From contig CAYXXU010000004.1 in the NCBI GenBank assembly GCA_964469155.1, forward strand, positions 1 to 64,000: a stretch of DNA of 64,000 bases. Direction: 5' to 3'. A program made the translations under genes and the position numbers. The notes beneath the pieces are model-generated. The model was not told where the DNA came from. It saw only the letters and a list, made by a program, of their open reading frames with translations, and did no database searches. The stretch is from CAIWKO01 sp964469155. GTDB taxonomy: Bacteria; Bacteroidota; Bacteroidia; Bacteroidales; CAIWKO01. Shown one piece after another: positions 44,522-51,667 of the stretch; position 1 is the first letter of the stretch; every line of letters begins with the position of its first letter.

Positions 44522-44850
44522 TTATATTTGATGTATTTTACCCAGATTCCGCATGCCCATTTGCTGCAGTTTTAAGGAAATTTTATTGTCGTCATTGGTT
44601 CTGGTTATATTATATTGGTCAAGGTCGCGGGCTATAAAAAACCTGTAGGGCTGAGGTGTGATCTTTTTGATGAATATATCGTTTTCCCAAATGCCATTTA
44701 CTATACTATCGGCAGGTTTCCTTTTATACGTATATGTGCCTTCTCCGCATTTCATGCCATTTTTCCATAAACCCAAATAGGTGTCGCCATTCGACCCTAT
44801 ATATTTCCCCTTTCCGTTGGGATGACAGTTTATGAACCAGCGATGGATCT
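44522..44850 (-). pseudogene. MORN-repeat gene remnant
   Basis: The reading frame contains MORN-type strands (NGKGKYIGSNGDTYLGLWKNGM, seen as GKYIGSNGDTY and LGLWKNGMKCGEGTY) and ends MRNLGKIHQI. It runs back to an in-frame TAG at about 44853 with no ATG or signal peptide; only a TTG at 44776 could start it, cutting a repeat. It is therefore probably the 3' part of a decayed MORN-repeat gene. A nearby frame upstream is open for about 30 codons, consistent with a frameshift. The 140 bp before it (44379-44521) hold no other gene. Confidence 0.5.
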
Positions 44851-44965
44851 ATTTGAACAGTTTCAGGCAGGTGTGTGAAGAAAAATTCCGGAATACCTTT
44901 TACTCAGGTGTCGTGGTCGGCGAATTAATAGATTCAGTATATTTGTAAACAGTTATTCTTTCGCT

Positions 44966-46243
44966 ATGTCGAAACAAAAAAAGAAAAAGCAAAACAAGGA
45001 ACAACTTGAAAAGATAGCAAAGGCTCAGGCAAAAAATGAATTTCTGCGACGCCTGAAAAGATTGCTGACGGTTATTGGTTGCGAAGCTGTGTTTGATATG
45101 ATTCCTCAGCACATGATGGATAATTTGTTTTTATATCGCTGGCAATCGGTTAAAGTGGTTGGCGACACCGAAAATACTTTTCATACTGATGATCTGAAAT
45201 GGTATAAAAAAGCTTTGGTTCACATGCTGAAGGATAAAATGATGGATCTGGATATGGGAGGGCCAGAAATTGACGTATATACTTACCAAACAGTAGGGTT
45301 GACCCTGAAAAATTTTTCACAACCCATTTGTGAGAAGTATCTTAAGAATTACCCGCAATATCATGATATCCTTAAACGCTACTACGATTCGGATGACCAG
45401 ATCGACACAATGATTGAATATCTGATAAGCGCCAACGAGTACATTTGTTTCCTGATCTCAGATCTCAGAACATGTATTTACTGGACCAAACCTGATTCGA
45501 AGATACTTGATAACAGGCTTGCGGCAGGATTCACGGTTACTATACACAGCGCCGTACCCGAGAAAAAGAATTTTATTATAAACAGAGAATTGCATACCGC
45601 CCTTAGGGTGGGCTGGACCATTAAGTCATCTCCCGAATGGGTAAGTATCAGACCCGAAAGCATAGGGCTCAGACAGATTGGCAAAGATAACCTGATAGAT
45701 GTTTACATACAGGACCATGCTCTCAGGAGAATGATTGAACGTAACGACTGTATTTATGTGCAGTATCTGTGGATGTACCTTAATGGCAGTGTGTACGATA
45801 TGAAGTATCATTTGCACAAGGACAACGGAAAATACATGATAGAATTCAAAGTATTCGAAATCAAAACAGGTTATCTTGTGGCCCAGTTGATAGATACCCG
45901 CTTAGTAATACAAACCTTTCTGTTCCTAACCAACGACGGAACTCCTGAAGGGCTTAAACTGCGCGAGAACCTGGGGATTGAAAAGGCCGATAAGGAATAC
46001 CTGAAGATTGACAAACTGAGCACCTTTATCGCGCCCGAGGTTCAAAGCAACGAAAAGATCAGGAAGGTGTTCCATGATGCCGGCTGCGAATCGCTTTTCA
46101 GGCTGAAAGCCGAACTGGAAAAAAGAGACATTCTGCTCAGAAAACCTGTAAGCGCCAGCCTGATTGAAGATTACCTTATGCTGAACGAGGAGAAAACAAC
46201 GGGTTTTTATCCGGAGGAAGAGGAAGGCAACCATAATGAATAG
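44966..46243 (+). CDS. Conserved hypothetical cytoplasmic protein
   Basis: Protein of 425 residues with a strongly basic, Lys-rich start (MSKQKKKKQNKEQLEKIAKA) and an acidic end (FYPEEEEGNHNE). There is no signal peptide, membrane segment or known catalytic motif. The middle holds a run of about 250 residues of mixed alpha/beta with TKPDSKILDNRL, LRVGWTIKSSPEW and DVYIQDHALRRMIERNDC. The HALRRMIER segment could be an RNA-toxin-like element, but that is only a resemblance. The gene stands alone. Upstream is the MORN remnant and downstream a repeat-rich gap. Confidence 0.6.
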   Translation: MSKQKKKKQNKEQLEKIAKAQAKNEFLRRLKRLLTVIGCEAVFDMIPQHMMDNLFLYRWQSVKVVGDTENTFHTDDLKWYKKALVHMLKDKMMDLDMGGPEIDVYTYQTVGLTLKNFSQPICEKYLKNYPQYHDILKRYYDSDDQIDTMIEYLISANEYICFLISDLRTCIYWTKPDSKILDNRLAAGFTVTIHSAVPEKKNFIINRELHTALRVGWTIKSSPEWVSIRPESIGLRQIGKDNLIDVYIQDHALRRMIERNDCIYVQYLWMYLNGSVYDMKYHLHKDNGKYMIEFKVFEIKTGYLVAQLIDTRLVIQTFLFLTNDGTPEGLKLRENLGIEKADKEYLKIDKLSTFIAPEVQSNEKIRKVFHDAGCESLFRLKAELEKRDILLRKPVSASLIEDYLMLNEEKTTGFYPEEEEGNHNE

Positions 46244-46416
46244 GAGGGTGAGGTGAAACCATAGCGCAAAGGGGTGGGAGACCATTTTGTTAAATAATGA
46301 ATAACGAATAATGAATCATGAATGATGAAGTGGGAGGGTAATACTTCGGACTTCGGTGTTTCTGGTTCGATATTCAATATTATCTTTGGAATTTTCTGAT
46401 TTTTTTTGCGCCCATT

Positions 46417-46532
46417 ACTCATCAGATGACTCCTTTTCGACTACTTCAAGTCATCAGATGAGTTTTGATTTTTTAATGTGCATTACTCATCAGATGACTC
46501 CTTTTTCGACTACTTCAAGTCATCGGATGAGT
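46417..46532. repeat. Two tandem copies of the ACTCATC inverted repeat
   Basis: Each copy is a 15-bp arm ACTCATCAGATGACT, a short CCTTTTTCGACTACTTCA-type loop, and an opposite arm AGTCATCRGATGAGT with only the central base unpaired. Copies start 68 bp apart and each is followed by TTTGATTTTTT. The arms match those at 16087-16135. Confidence 0.85.
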
Positions 46533-46666
46533 TTTGATTTTTTTATTATTGAGTTGATTAGGGAAGTGGGAAGCCCCAAGCCCCAGGGTAGGAAATGGCT
46601 GAATCATCTCGTCAATTTTTTTTCCTCTTATCCTGAAGGATGAAATTGACGATCTGATTCATCCTG

Positions 46667-46733
46667 AAAATTCTCCGTTTTCTTTTTCTTCCTTTAGGAC
46701 GAGAGGCAAAGAAAAGGAAACGGAGAATTTTTT
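46667..46733. terminator. Large stem-loop, possible bidirectional terminator
   Basis: AAAATTCTCCGTTTTC (from 46667) pairs with GGAAACGGAGAATTTT (ending near 46731), leaving a loop with an internal TTTTCTTCC/GGCAAAGAAAAGG pairing. A T run follows on the plus strand. It lies downstream of the minus-strand XRE gene and of the plus-strand 44966 gene. Confidence 0.6.
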
Positions 46734-46831
46734 CCCGACCATAGCTCACGCACAAAAGCCATCATTTACGATGCTTTTTCAGGCTAAAGGCTATCAGACT
46801 TTTAGCTTTTTAGTGAAAAGGAGAAATATAC

Positions 46832-47095
46832 CTATTCCACCAGGTCGAGCAGATCGCCCCAAAACATAAAGTGTCCCGGAGATATTTTGAGCTTTCTGAA
46901 AAGGAGCATCTGAGTTTCGAACCCAGCGTTCATTTTGCCTTTCTCAATCTGGTTTAATGTCGATCGGTTTATATTCGCCATCGAAGCAAGTTCTTTCTGG
47001 GTTAATCCTGCCAGACCCCTGAGTTGTTTTAATCTGCTTCCAAAAGCCAGGGATTGCTTAGGAAACAAAACGATTTTGTGGCGTCTTTCTATCAT
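46832..47095 (-). CDS. XRE-family helix-turn-helix regulator
   Basis: Protein of 87 residues. The Cro/CI helix-turn-helix occupies about 20-75: LKQLRGLAGLTQKELASMAN, INRSTLNQIEKGK and MLLFRKLKI. The IEKGK turn is typical of XRE proteins. There is no toxin or other domain, so it may be an antitoxin-type or autonomous repressor. A perfect 9-bp inverted repeat (47116-47135) lies 20 bp upstream of its start and is the likely operator. The divergent 47296 gene begins 200 bp away and could be a target. Confidence 0.85.
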   Translation of the reverse strand: MIERRHKIVLFPKQSLAFGSRLKQLRGLAGLTQKELASMANINRSTLNQIEKGKMNAGFETQMLLFRKLKISPGHFMFWGDLLDLVE

Positions 47096-47115
47096 TTTTA
47101 ATACTTTTTTTTTAA

Positions 47116-47135
47116 ATGTTGTCTAAAGACAACAT
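47116..47135. promoter_or_regulatory. Perfect palindromic operator candidate for the XRE regulator
   Basis: ATGTTGTCTAAAGACAACAT has 9-bp arms around an AA centre. It lies 21-40 bp upstream of the XRE start in the divergent gap, the usual position for autorepression by a dimeric XRE protein. Confidence 0.65.
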
Positions 47136-47295
47136 CGATTTTTAAATTAATATTAAAAATATGGTAAACTTTGCGTGGTGAAAGTGAATTGAGGATATTT
47201 TAGGATGAGGATATAAGGTTTTACTGTTCAATGTGGCTTTTAGTAAATTTCAAAATAGTGTTCTAAAATAAAGTATTCATTAAAAACAAAACATT

Positions 47296-48000
47296 ATGCC
47301 ACAACCAGATTTATTGTACGATGTGAGCGACGCCGATTTGGCCGACGTCATGGCGGCCTTACTGGTGATTCGCACCAAACTGCCTTTTCTGTTGAATTTA
47401 TCGAAAAATGACCGGAAAAGGTTACGTAAAATGGGTATCAAATTCGAGGGCTATGTGAAAGAAAACCTTGAGGCTGCATCAAGTTTTCCGAACGCAATTC
47501 CCGATGCTTATCCCATTGATAACCAAAAAAAGAAGTATAAACTATTTGATGTACTGACTGTGATCGCTAACGAGCATAACTCAATAGGTGAAGCTCTTGC
47601 CGATACACGTTTGCTGCTGGGCAGTCAACTGATTACCACTTCGGATATTTATTACAGTTCGTTGAAAAATGCGGCCAAGGGCAATATAACGATGGAAGAG
47701 GCTTTGGCTAAGATTTCCAGCATCTTTAAAAGGAAACCTCCTGCAATGCCTAAGGAGTTCAACATTCCGCCCAGCGGAGTATTGAATATTGATAATGTTG
47801 CTACTGGCACCAAGCTGGTGGTTAGTGGCAATGGTATTGTCAGGTATAAGGCGGGCAATCAGCTTGCCAGTAAGGTTAGAGAACCTGCACGGGTGGTAAA
47901 TCCCAGTAGTGCAGATACCATACCGTCAGGTTGGACCAGCATTGAAGTGGTGAACCTGAGCCAGACCGACGCAACCACTATTCTGGTAAGGGTAAGATAG
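47296..48000 (+). CDS. Conserved Bacteroidota orphan protein with C-terminal beta domain
   Basis: Protein of 234 residues with no signal peptide. The first 140 residues are helical (VSDADLADVMAALLVIRTKLPFLLNLS, seen as DADLADVMAALLVIRTKLPF; then GYVKENLEAASSFPNA). This resembles, from memory, a widespread uncharacterised Bacteroidota family that begins with a KLPFL-type helix. The last 80 residues (IPPSGVLNIDNVATGTKLVVSGNG onward) are a separate beta-rich domain, so this looks like a fusion. A strong terminator follows. A 21-nt tandem array lies 200 bp downstream, echoing the arrangement at 11.3 kb. Its function is unknown. Confidence 0.65.
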   Translation: MPQPDLLYDVSDADLADVMAALLVIRTKLPFLLNLSKNDRKRLRKMGIKFEGYVKENLEAASSFPNAIPDAYPIDNQKKKYKLFDVLTVIANEHNSIGEALADTRLLLGSQLITTSDIYYSSLKNAAKGNITMEEALAKISSIFKRKPPAMPKEFNIPPSGVLNIDNVATGTKLVVSGNGIVRYKAGNQLASKVREPARVVNPSSADTIPSGWTSIEVVNLSQTDATTILVRVR

Positions 48001-48054
48001 GGCCGTCGCCGCCGCGGCGAAAGGCGGCACAAGGAAATTTACAAGAGGCACATA

Positions 48055-48092
48055 AAAATATCCGGTAGCGAATCACTGCCGGATATTTTTTT
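48055..48092 (+). terminator. Terminator after the 47296 gene
   Basis: AAAATATCCGG (48055-48065) pairs with CCGGATATTTTT (48079-48090), followed by more T. A GC-rich segment with the palindrome CGCCGCGGCG (48010-48019) lies just before it. Confidence 0.85.
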
Positions 48093-48128
48093 TGGTAAGT
48101 TTTTCCAGTCGTCTTCCACACGACTGTG

Positions 48129-48464
48129 CTATGTATTATTAAGGTAAGTTTTAATCCTGACAGCCGGCTCTGCCTGACCTAAATGGAGCAGTAATTCACT
48201 GCTGCGTTGAGCAAATTTACTGCTCAGTTGCAAGATTGTTCTGCTCAGTTGCAAGAATTTACTGCTGCGTTGCAAGATTGTTCTGCTCAGTTGTAAGAAT
48301 TTACTGCTCAGTTGTAAGAATTTACTGCTCAGTTGTAAGAATTTACTGCTCAGTTGCAAGAATTTACTGCTCAGTTGTAAGAATTTACTGCTCAGTTGCA
48401 AGATTAAACTACTTCTTTTTGACTGACTTTTTCTTCTGTAAGGCACGTCAGTAAAGGAATACAT
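48129..48464 (-). CDS. Possible heptad-repeat ORF over a 21-nt tandem array
   Basis: A reading frame of 111 codons whose centre is repeats of L-Q-L-S-S-K-F, flanked by a basic N-terminus (RRKSQSKRSS) and a tail ending YLNNT. The heptad places Leu and Phe at positions that could form a coiled coil. There is no clear ribosome-binding site or TAnnTTTG promoter. The plus strand is also open with a Cys-rich reading (S-V-V-R-I-Y-C), so coding status is uncertain. It is listed because a sister array at 11.3 kb is in a better-supported gene. Confidence 0.3.
   Translation of the reverse strand: MYSFTDVPYRRKSQSKRSSLILQLSSKFLQLSSKFLQLSSKFLQLSSKFLQLSSKFLQLSRTILQRSSKFLQLSRTILQLSSKFAQRSSELLLHLGQAEPAVRIKTYLNNT
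48198..48407. repeat. Tandem array of 10 x 21 bp units
   Basis: Ten contiguous units of 21 bp around the core ACTGCTCAGTTGYAAGAATT. Units 1 and 4 carry CTGCGTTG in place of CTCAGTTG, and units 2, 4 and 10 end differently. There are no unique spacers. The period equals the array at 11289-11519, but the sequence is unrelated. Confidence 0.9.
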
Positions 48465-48508
48465 TAGTTATGGCGTGTGTTTGCAGGATATAGTATTACC
48501 TTCAGGCA

Positions 48509-48545
48509 TAAAAAAAGTCCGTCAGGTATGTTGACGGACTTTCTT
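48509..48545 (-). terminator. Terminator after the small lipoprotein gene
   Basis: AAAGTCCGTCA (48514-48524) and TGACGGACTTT (48532-48542) are perfect 11-bp complements with a 7-nt loop and A/T tracts on both sides. It lies 90 nt past the stop of the lipoprotein gene. Confidence 0.8.
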
Positions 48546-48631
48546 TGAGATGATCAAACGGTTTTTCGATTTTCCATAGGCATTTGTATTAAATAAAACC
48601 CAATGATTTGAAAAAGCGAAACCCTCCAGCC

Positions 48632-48916
48632 TTATTTTTCTGATTCTGCCGGCAGGCCTGCTGCTATTCCACTTGCATTCGGCTGTTCCATGGGCGTTTT
48701 AATTTTCTTGTCGCGCATGATTACATACTTACTATCGTATGCGGCAGGGTCACGGTCATCTGTAATGTCTGAATTTCGTTGTGAAACAAATTCAGGCGTG
48801 GCAGCCACTTTATTATTCTTTACATAAGGCTGTAAAGTTTCTTTTTCGCATGAACTAAGCGTAAGGCCTGTTATGGCTGCGAAAGCCAGGCTTAAAAAAA
48901 TGCTGTTCTTTTTCAT
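48632..48916 (-). CDS. Small lipoprotein
   Basis: Protein of 94 residues. The signal peptide has a lipobox LSSC, so Cys23 would be lipidated. The following EKETLQ contains acidic residues near the Cys, as in Bacteroidota surface-exported lipoproteins. The rest is hydrophilic and apparently unstructured (NSDITDDRDPAAYDSKYV). No known domain was seen and the function is unknown. It is a single gene with its own terminator. Confidence 0.7.
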   Translation of the reverse strand: MKKNSIFLSLAFAAITGLTLSSCEKETLQPYVKNNKVAATPEFVSQRNSDITDDRDPAAYDSKYVIMRDKKIKTPMEQPNASGIAAGLPAESEK

Positions 48917-49068
48917 GATTATAGTTTTTAAATGAATTATTAAATTTAACCTTACAAAGGTCGGAACTATTCATGCCTGAATTGTTGCACTTTTTTTGAA
49001 AAGAATTGCAAAATTTTGATATTTGGAAGATTACCTATTGAAAAACAGGTGTTTTGCACTATAATAAC

Positions 49069-49509
49069 TCAGCCGGTGAGTTTATTCAGTTTTTCAATGT
49101 TTCTGGTAATTTCGGGCAGATCGTTATCGGAATATCCAAGATACTTAACACAGGCTTCAATGGTCGAAAAGGCTTCGATATCGATATGCATTTGTTGGGT
49201 GAAGAGCTGTTTCAGATATTCTACCACCACCACCTGGTGGGGTTTGGTGGTCAGGAAGGCTCCTTTATTTTGAACCTTAAGGGCTTTCAGATACTGAACA
49301 AAAGCTGTAATCGACTCGAAAGTGGTATTGTCAATAAAAGTCTCAAATTCCCTGAAATCGACAATTGCCTTGTAGGTGGGATCGTAAAGTGGATTGGATA
49401 CCTCTGCCATTATCATCTGGGCTGCCTCATCGTCGGTAACATCACTTTTGAAACACTCAATGATTAACTTTAGATTGGGCAGTATCATGTAATTTACTTT
49501 CTTTTTCAT
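49069..49509 (-). CDS. STAS/SpoIIAA-like small protein
   Basis: Protein of 146 residues, cytoplasmic. The order YMILPNLKLIIECFKSDVTD, then YKAIVDFREFE, then AFVQYLKALKVQNKGAFLTTKPH suggests the beta-alpha-beta STAS-like fold often annotated as SpoIIAA-like in Bacteroidota. No phosphorylatable Ser is evident at the usual place. It stands alone between the lipoprotein and thioredoxin genes. It may sense or bind small molecules; this is a fold-level guess. Confidence 0.55.
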   Translation of the reverse strand: MKKKVNYMILPNLKLIIECFKSDVTDDEAAQMIMAEVSNPLYDPTYKAIVDFREFETFIDNTTFESITAFVQYLKALKVQNKGAFLTTKPHQVVVVEYLKQLFTQQMHIDIEAFSTIEACVKYLGYSDNDLPEITRNIEKLNKLTG

Positions 49510-49821
49510 AGTCTTTCACTTTGATGACATTTACGAAGGTAGTGATAATTTGTGAAAAAGCCAAGTAAATTGATATTTATCAATTCATAGAATCAAGAGG
49601 TAGCAATGTTTTTCAATCTGAATCAAGCCTGAATTATGGCGCCATACCTTTTAAGAAACCACTTTTTGTGGTATTTGGCATTTTTGTCGGTACACCCTTG
49701 CGGTAAGTTAAGCCTGGAAAAGTATTTCCTTTCTGTGGAAAACCCTGCCTTGAAATTATCGGCAATAGAACGGTGAAGATGAGGGAAATAATTTCTCACC
49801 ACCGTGCCGCCAAAGCCGCCT
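49510..49821. other. Gap of about 310 bp with no supported gene
   Basis: A short minus-strand frame (49623-49853) overlaps the end of the thioredoxin gene and has no signal, domain or promoter. I see no RNA gene, repeat or clear terminator. Confidence 0.5.
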
Positions 49822-50385
49822 CTATTGTATGGTTCCCTTAAAGGTTGCGGCAAACTTTTCGTAGGTCATTTTATCAAAGGCGCCTTCGGCTATATAGTGC
49901 AGTATGACTTCCATTTCTTTGGCCACTTTATAACCTTTCAGCATATTCAGTATCTCGAATTTTTCGTTCAGTATCACATACGATGGGTAAGACAGTTGAC
50001 CCTGCAACAACGAAACGGCCAGCTGATGCGTGGAACGCGATTTATCGGGACTGGGATTTACATAAATGTTGCCATTGTACCTTACCGTATCTTTTCGTTC
50101 GGCATTCAGTTTCACAGGGTAAAAATTTCGGGCCATATAATCTCTGATAATACTGTCTTTAAAAGTAGAACTATCCATTTTAACACACCATCCGCACCAG
50201 TCGGTATAAATATCAATAAAGATCTTTTTGGGTTTTTTCTGGTTCAGGGCATAGGCTTCTTCAAAGGTGTACCATTTGAATTCAACTTTTTCCGGTTTTT
50301 TATCTGCTTTATTCTTGTTTTTCTGGGCAAAGGCAACAGAGGTGATAACCATAATTGCTGTAAGCAGAAGCAGTGACTTTTTCAT
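49822..50385 (-). CDS. Secreted thioredoxin-fold protein
   Basis: Protein of 187 residues with a signal peptide ending SVAFAQ. The thioredoxin active site is WCGWC (C64 and C67) in IFIDIYTDWCGWCVKMD, with a cis-Pro segment SYPSYVIL. The CxxC and the length suggest a periplasmic thiol-disulfide oxidoreductase that reduces or isomerises disulfides in exported proteins. Lysine-rich spacing (KNKNKADKKPEK) follows the signal. The gene stands alone, and a dispersed repeat fills the gap to its upstream neighbour. Confidence 0.88.
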   Translation of the reverse strand: MKKSLLLLTAIMVITSVAFAQKNKNKADKKPEKVEFKWYTFEEAYALNQKKPKKIFIDIYTDWCGWCVKMDSSTFKDSIIRDYMARNFYPVKLNAERKDTVRYNGNIYVNPSPDKSRSTHQLAVSLLQGQLSYPSYVILNEKFEILNMLKGYKVAKEMEVILHYIAEGAFDKMTYEKFAATFKGTIQ

Positions 50386-50426
50386 AAAAAGAGTTTTTTC
50401 AAGCTTTCAATAATTTAATTATTTTT

Positions 50427-50524
50427 TGCCACAAAGGCTCAAAGGCACAAAGATTCACAAAGATATTTGCGTTAAAAATTGTTGTATTCTTAGTGTGTTC
50501 TTAGTGTTTTGGTGTCTTAGTGGC
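50427..50524. repeat. Inverted pair of dispersed CCACAAAG-type repeats
   Basis: TGCCACAAAGGCTCAAAGGC (50427-50446 and onward) faces the opposite-strand form CTTAGTGTTTTGGTGTCTTA plus GTGGCA (50505-50524). Together they could form a long imperfect hairpin. A similar facing pair lies at 51556-51630. Confidence 0.65.
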
Positions 50525-50553
50525 ATGTTTTTATTTCTTTTCTTAAATAGACT

Positions 50554-51483
50554 TTATTCCACACAAAGATACTGCGAAATTTTGAAATAATTTTTATCGT
50601 TTATCAGCATCGACTTCTTAATATCGCTCAACTGAACGTAGTTGCCATGCTTAATGCGATAATTGATCAGCGACAAGGCAATGTTGTATCCTAAATAGGG
50701 ATGCGCTTTCAACTGTTCGAAATCAGCCTGGTTGACGTTGATCTTACGCACGGCATTCGGATTAACATCGAGGTAGGGGATAAGCGGATTGAAGCGTGAA
50801 GTATCCATTTTATAGATATCAAGCAGTTGTTCAATGCTGTAATATCCGCCCAGTTTACTGCGATATTCTACAATCTGCCTGGCAAAGTAATCGCCTATAC
50901 CCTTTATTTTCTTTAGTTCTTCCATACCTGCCGCATTTATGTCTGTTTTAATGATGCTGACTTCCTTTTTGGGATGCTCATTCTTTGGGTACTCCGGTTT
51001 GCTCAAATGAATTTCGATATAGGGTTCCAGAATGGCGTATTCCTCGGGGGAAATGCTGTACATTTTTTTGAAATCTTCTTTATCATAGAACTTTCCTCCT
51101 TTCGTGCGGTAATTCTCTATCACCTTAGCCTGCTTAACCGAAAGACCCAGCGCCAGCCATTGTTCCTGTGTAAGCGTATTGGGATCGAAAGGGAAGGGGG
51201 TGAGGGTGTGTTCGGCCACGGAATGTTTGACATCGAAAATGTCGAAGTCTGGTTTCTGAGAATAGACTTTGGGTTTGTTCACGATATCTTCCTGTGATTT
51301 CAGGTATGCTCTTACTTCCCGGTCGAAGGCTGTATAATCATAATGCTTATGCGAAAGAAAATAAGGATACAGGAAATAAAACAGCAGGAGCAGCATAATA
51401 AGAGAGATCAGAACCAATATGCCTCTTCGCTCACTTTTACTGAACGAAAGAAAATCCTTAGCTTCTTTGATAACTCTTTTCAA
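50554..51483 (-). CDS. Helix-hairpin-helix (ComEA-like) membrane-anchored protein
   Basis: Protein of 309 residues with one N-terminal membrane segment (GILVLISLIMLLLLFYFLY). The rest holds repeated helix-hairpin-helix units: LGLSVKQAKVIENYRTKGGKF; INAAGMEELKKIKGIGDYFA plus RQIVEYRSKLGGY; and INVNQADFEQLKAHPYLGYN. HhH domains bind DNA without sequence preference. ComEA-type proteins help take up transforming DNA at the envelope, so this may be a competence-related DNA receptor. The gene is followed on the minus strand by the thioredoxin gene with a repeat-filled gap. Confidence 0.85.
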   Translation of the reverse strand: MKRVIKEAKDFLSFSKSERRGILVLISLIMLLLLFYFLYPYFLSHKHYDYTAFDREVRAYLKSQEDIVNKPKVYSQKPDFDIFDVKHSVAEHTLTPFPFDPNTLTQEQWLALGLSVKQAKVIENYRTKGGKFYDKEDFKKMYSISPEEYAILEPYIEIHLSKPEYPKNEHPKKEVSIIKTDINAAGMEELKKIKGIGDYFARQIVEYRSKLGGYYSIEQLLDIYKMDTSRFNPLIPYLDVNPNAVRKINVNQADFEQLKAHPYLGYNIALSLINYRIKHGNYVQLSDIKKSMLINDKNYFKISQYLCVE

Positions 51484-51555
51484 ATTATTCTGTACTTTAT
51501 GAGATAATTCAAAACCTGGTAATAATAAAGAATTATTGAAATCAATTTGTCAAAA

Positions 51556-51630
51556 TTTGGTGTCCTGATGCTTTAGTGGCTAAAAATAAACTTGCCACCA
51601 ATTCACCAATTCACAAAAATTCACAAAAAA
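51556..51630. repeat. Facing copies of the dispersed CCACAAAG-type repeat
   Basis: TTTGGTGTCCTGATGCTTTA (51556-51575, GTGGC at 51576-51580) on one side and TGCCACCAATTCACCAATTC (51593-51612) on the other form a second inverted pair. It lies just upstream of the HhH gene and downstream of the AAA+ gene. Confidence 0.6.
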
Positions 51631-51667
51631 CAGTACAAAAAAACAGATCCATCATTTTAATGAATTA

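Larger units (their letters stand above)
46244..46831. other. Repeat-rich gap of about 590 bp with several hairpins
   Basis: No gene is seen. It holds two tandem 68-bp copies of the ACTCATC inverted repeat (46417-46463, 46485-46532) and an 18-bp inverted repeat with two mismatches (46601-46618 with 46643-46660). A long stem-loop follows at 46667-46733. A degenerate GGCTAAAGGCTATCAGACTT word (46782-46801) recalls the 52-bp repeat at 12411. Confidence 0.7.

Noticed and set aside
49623..49853. Small minus-strand gene of 76 codons
   Set aside because: It overlaps the end of the thioredoxin gene, has no signal or domain, and has no promoter.
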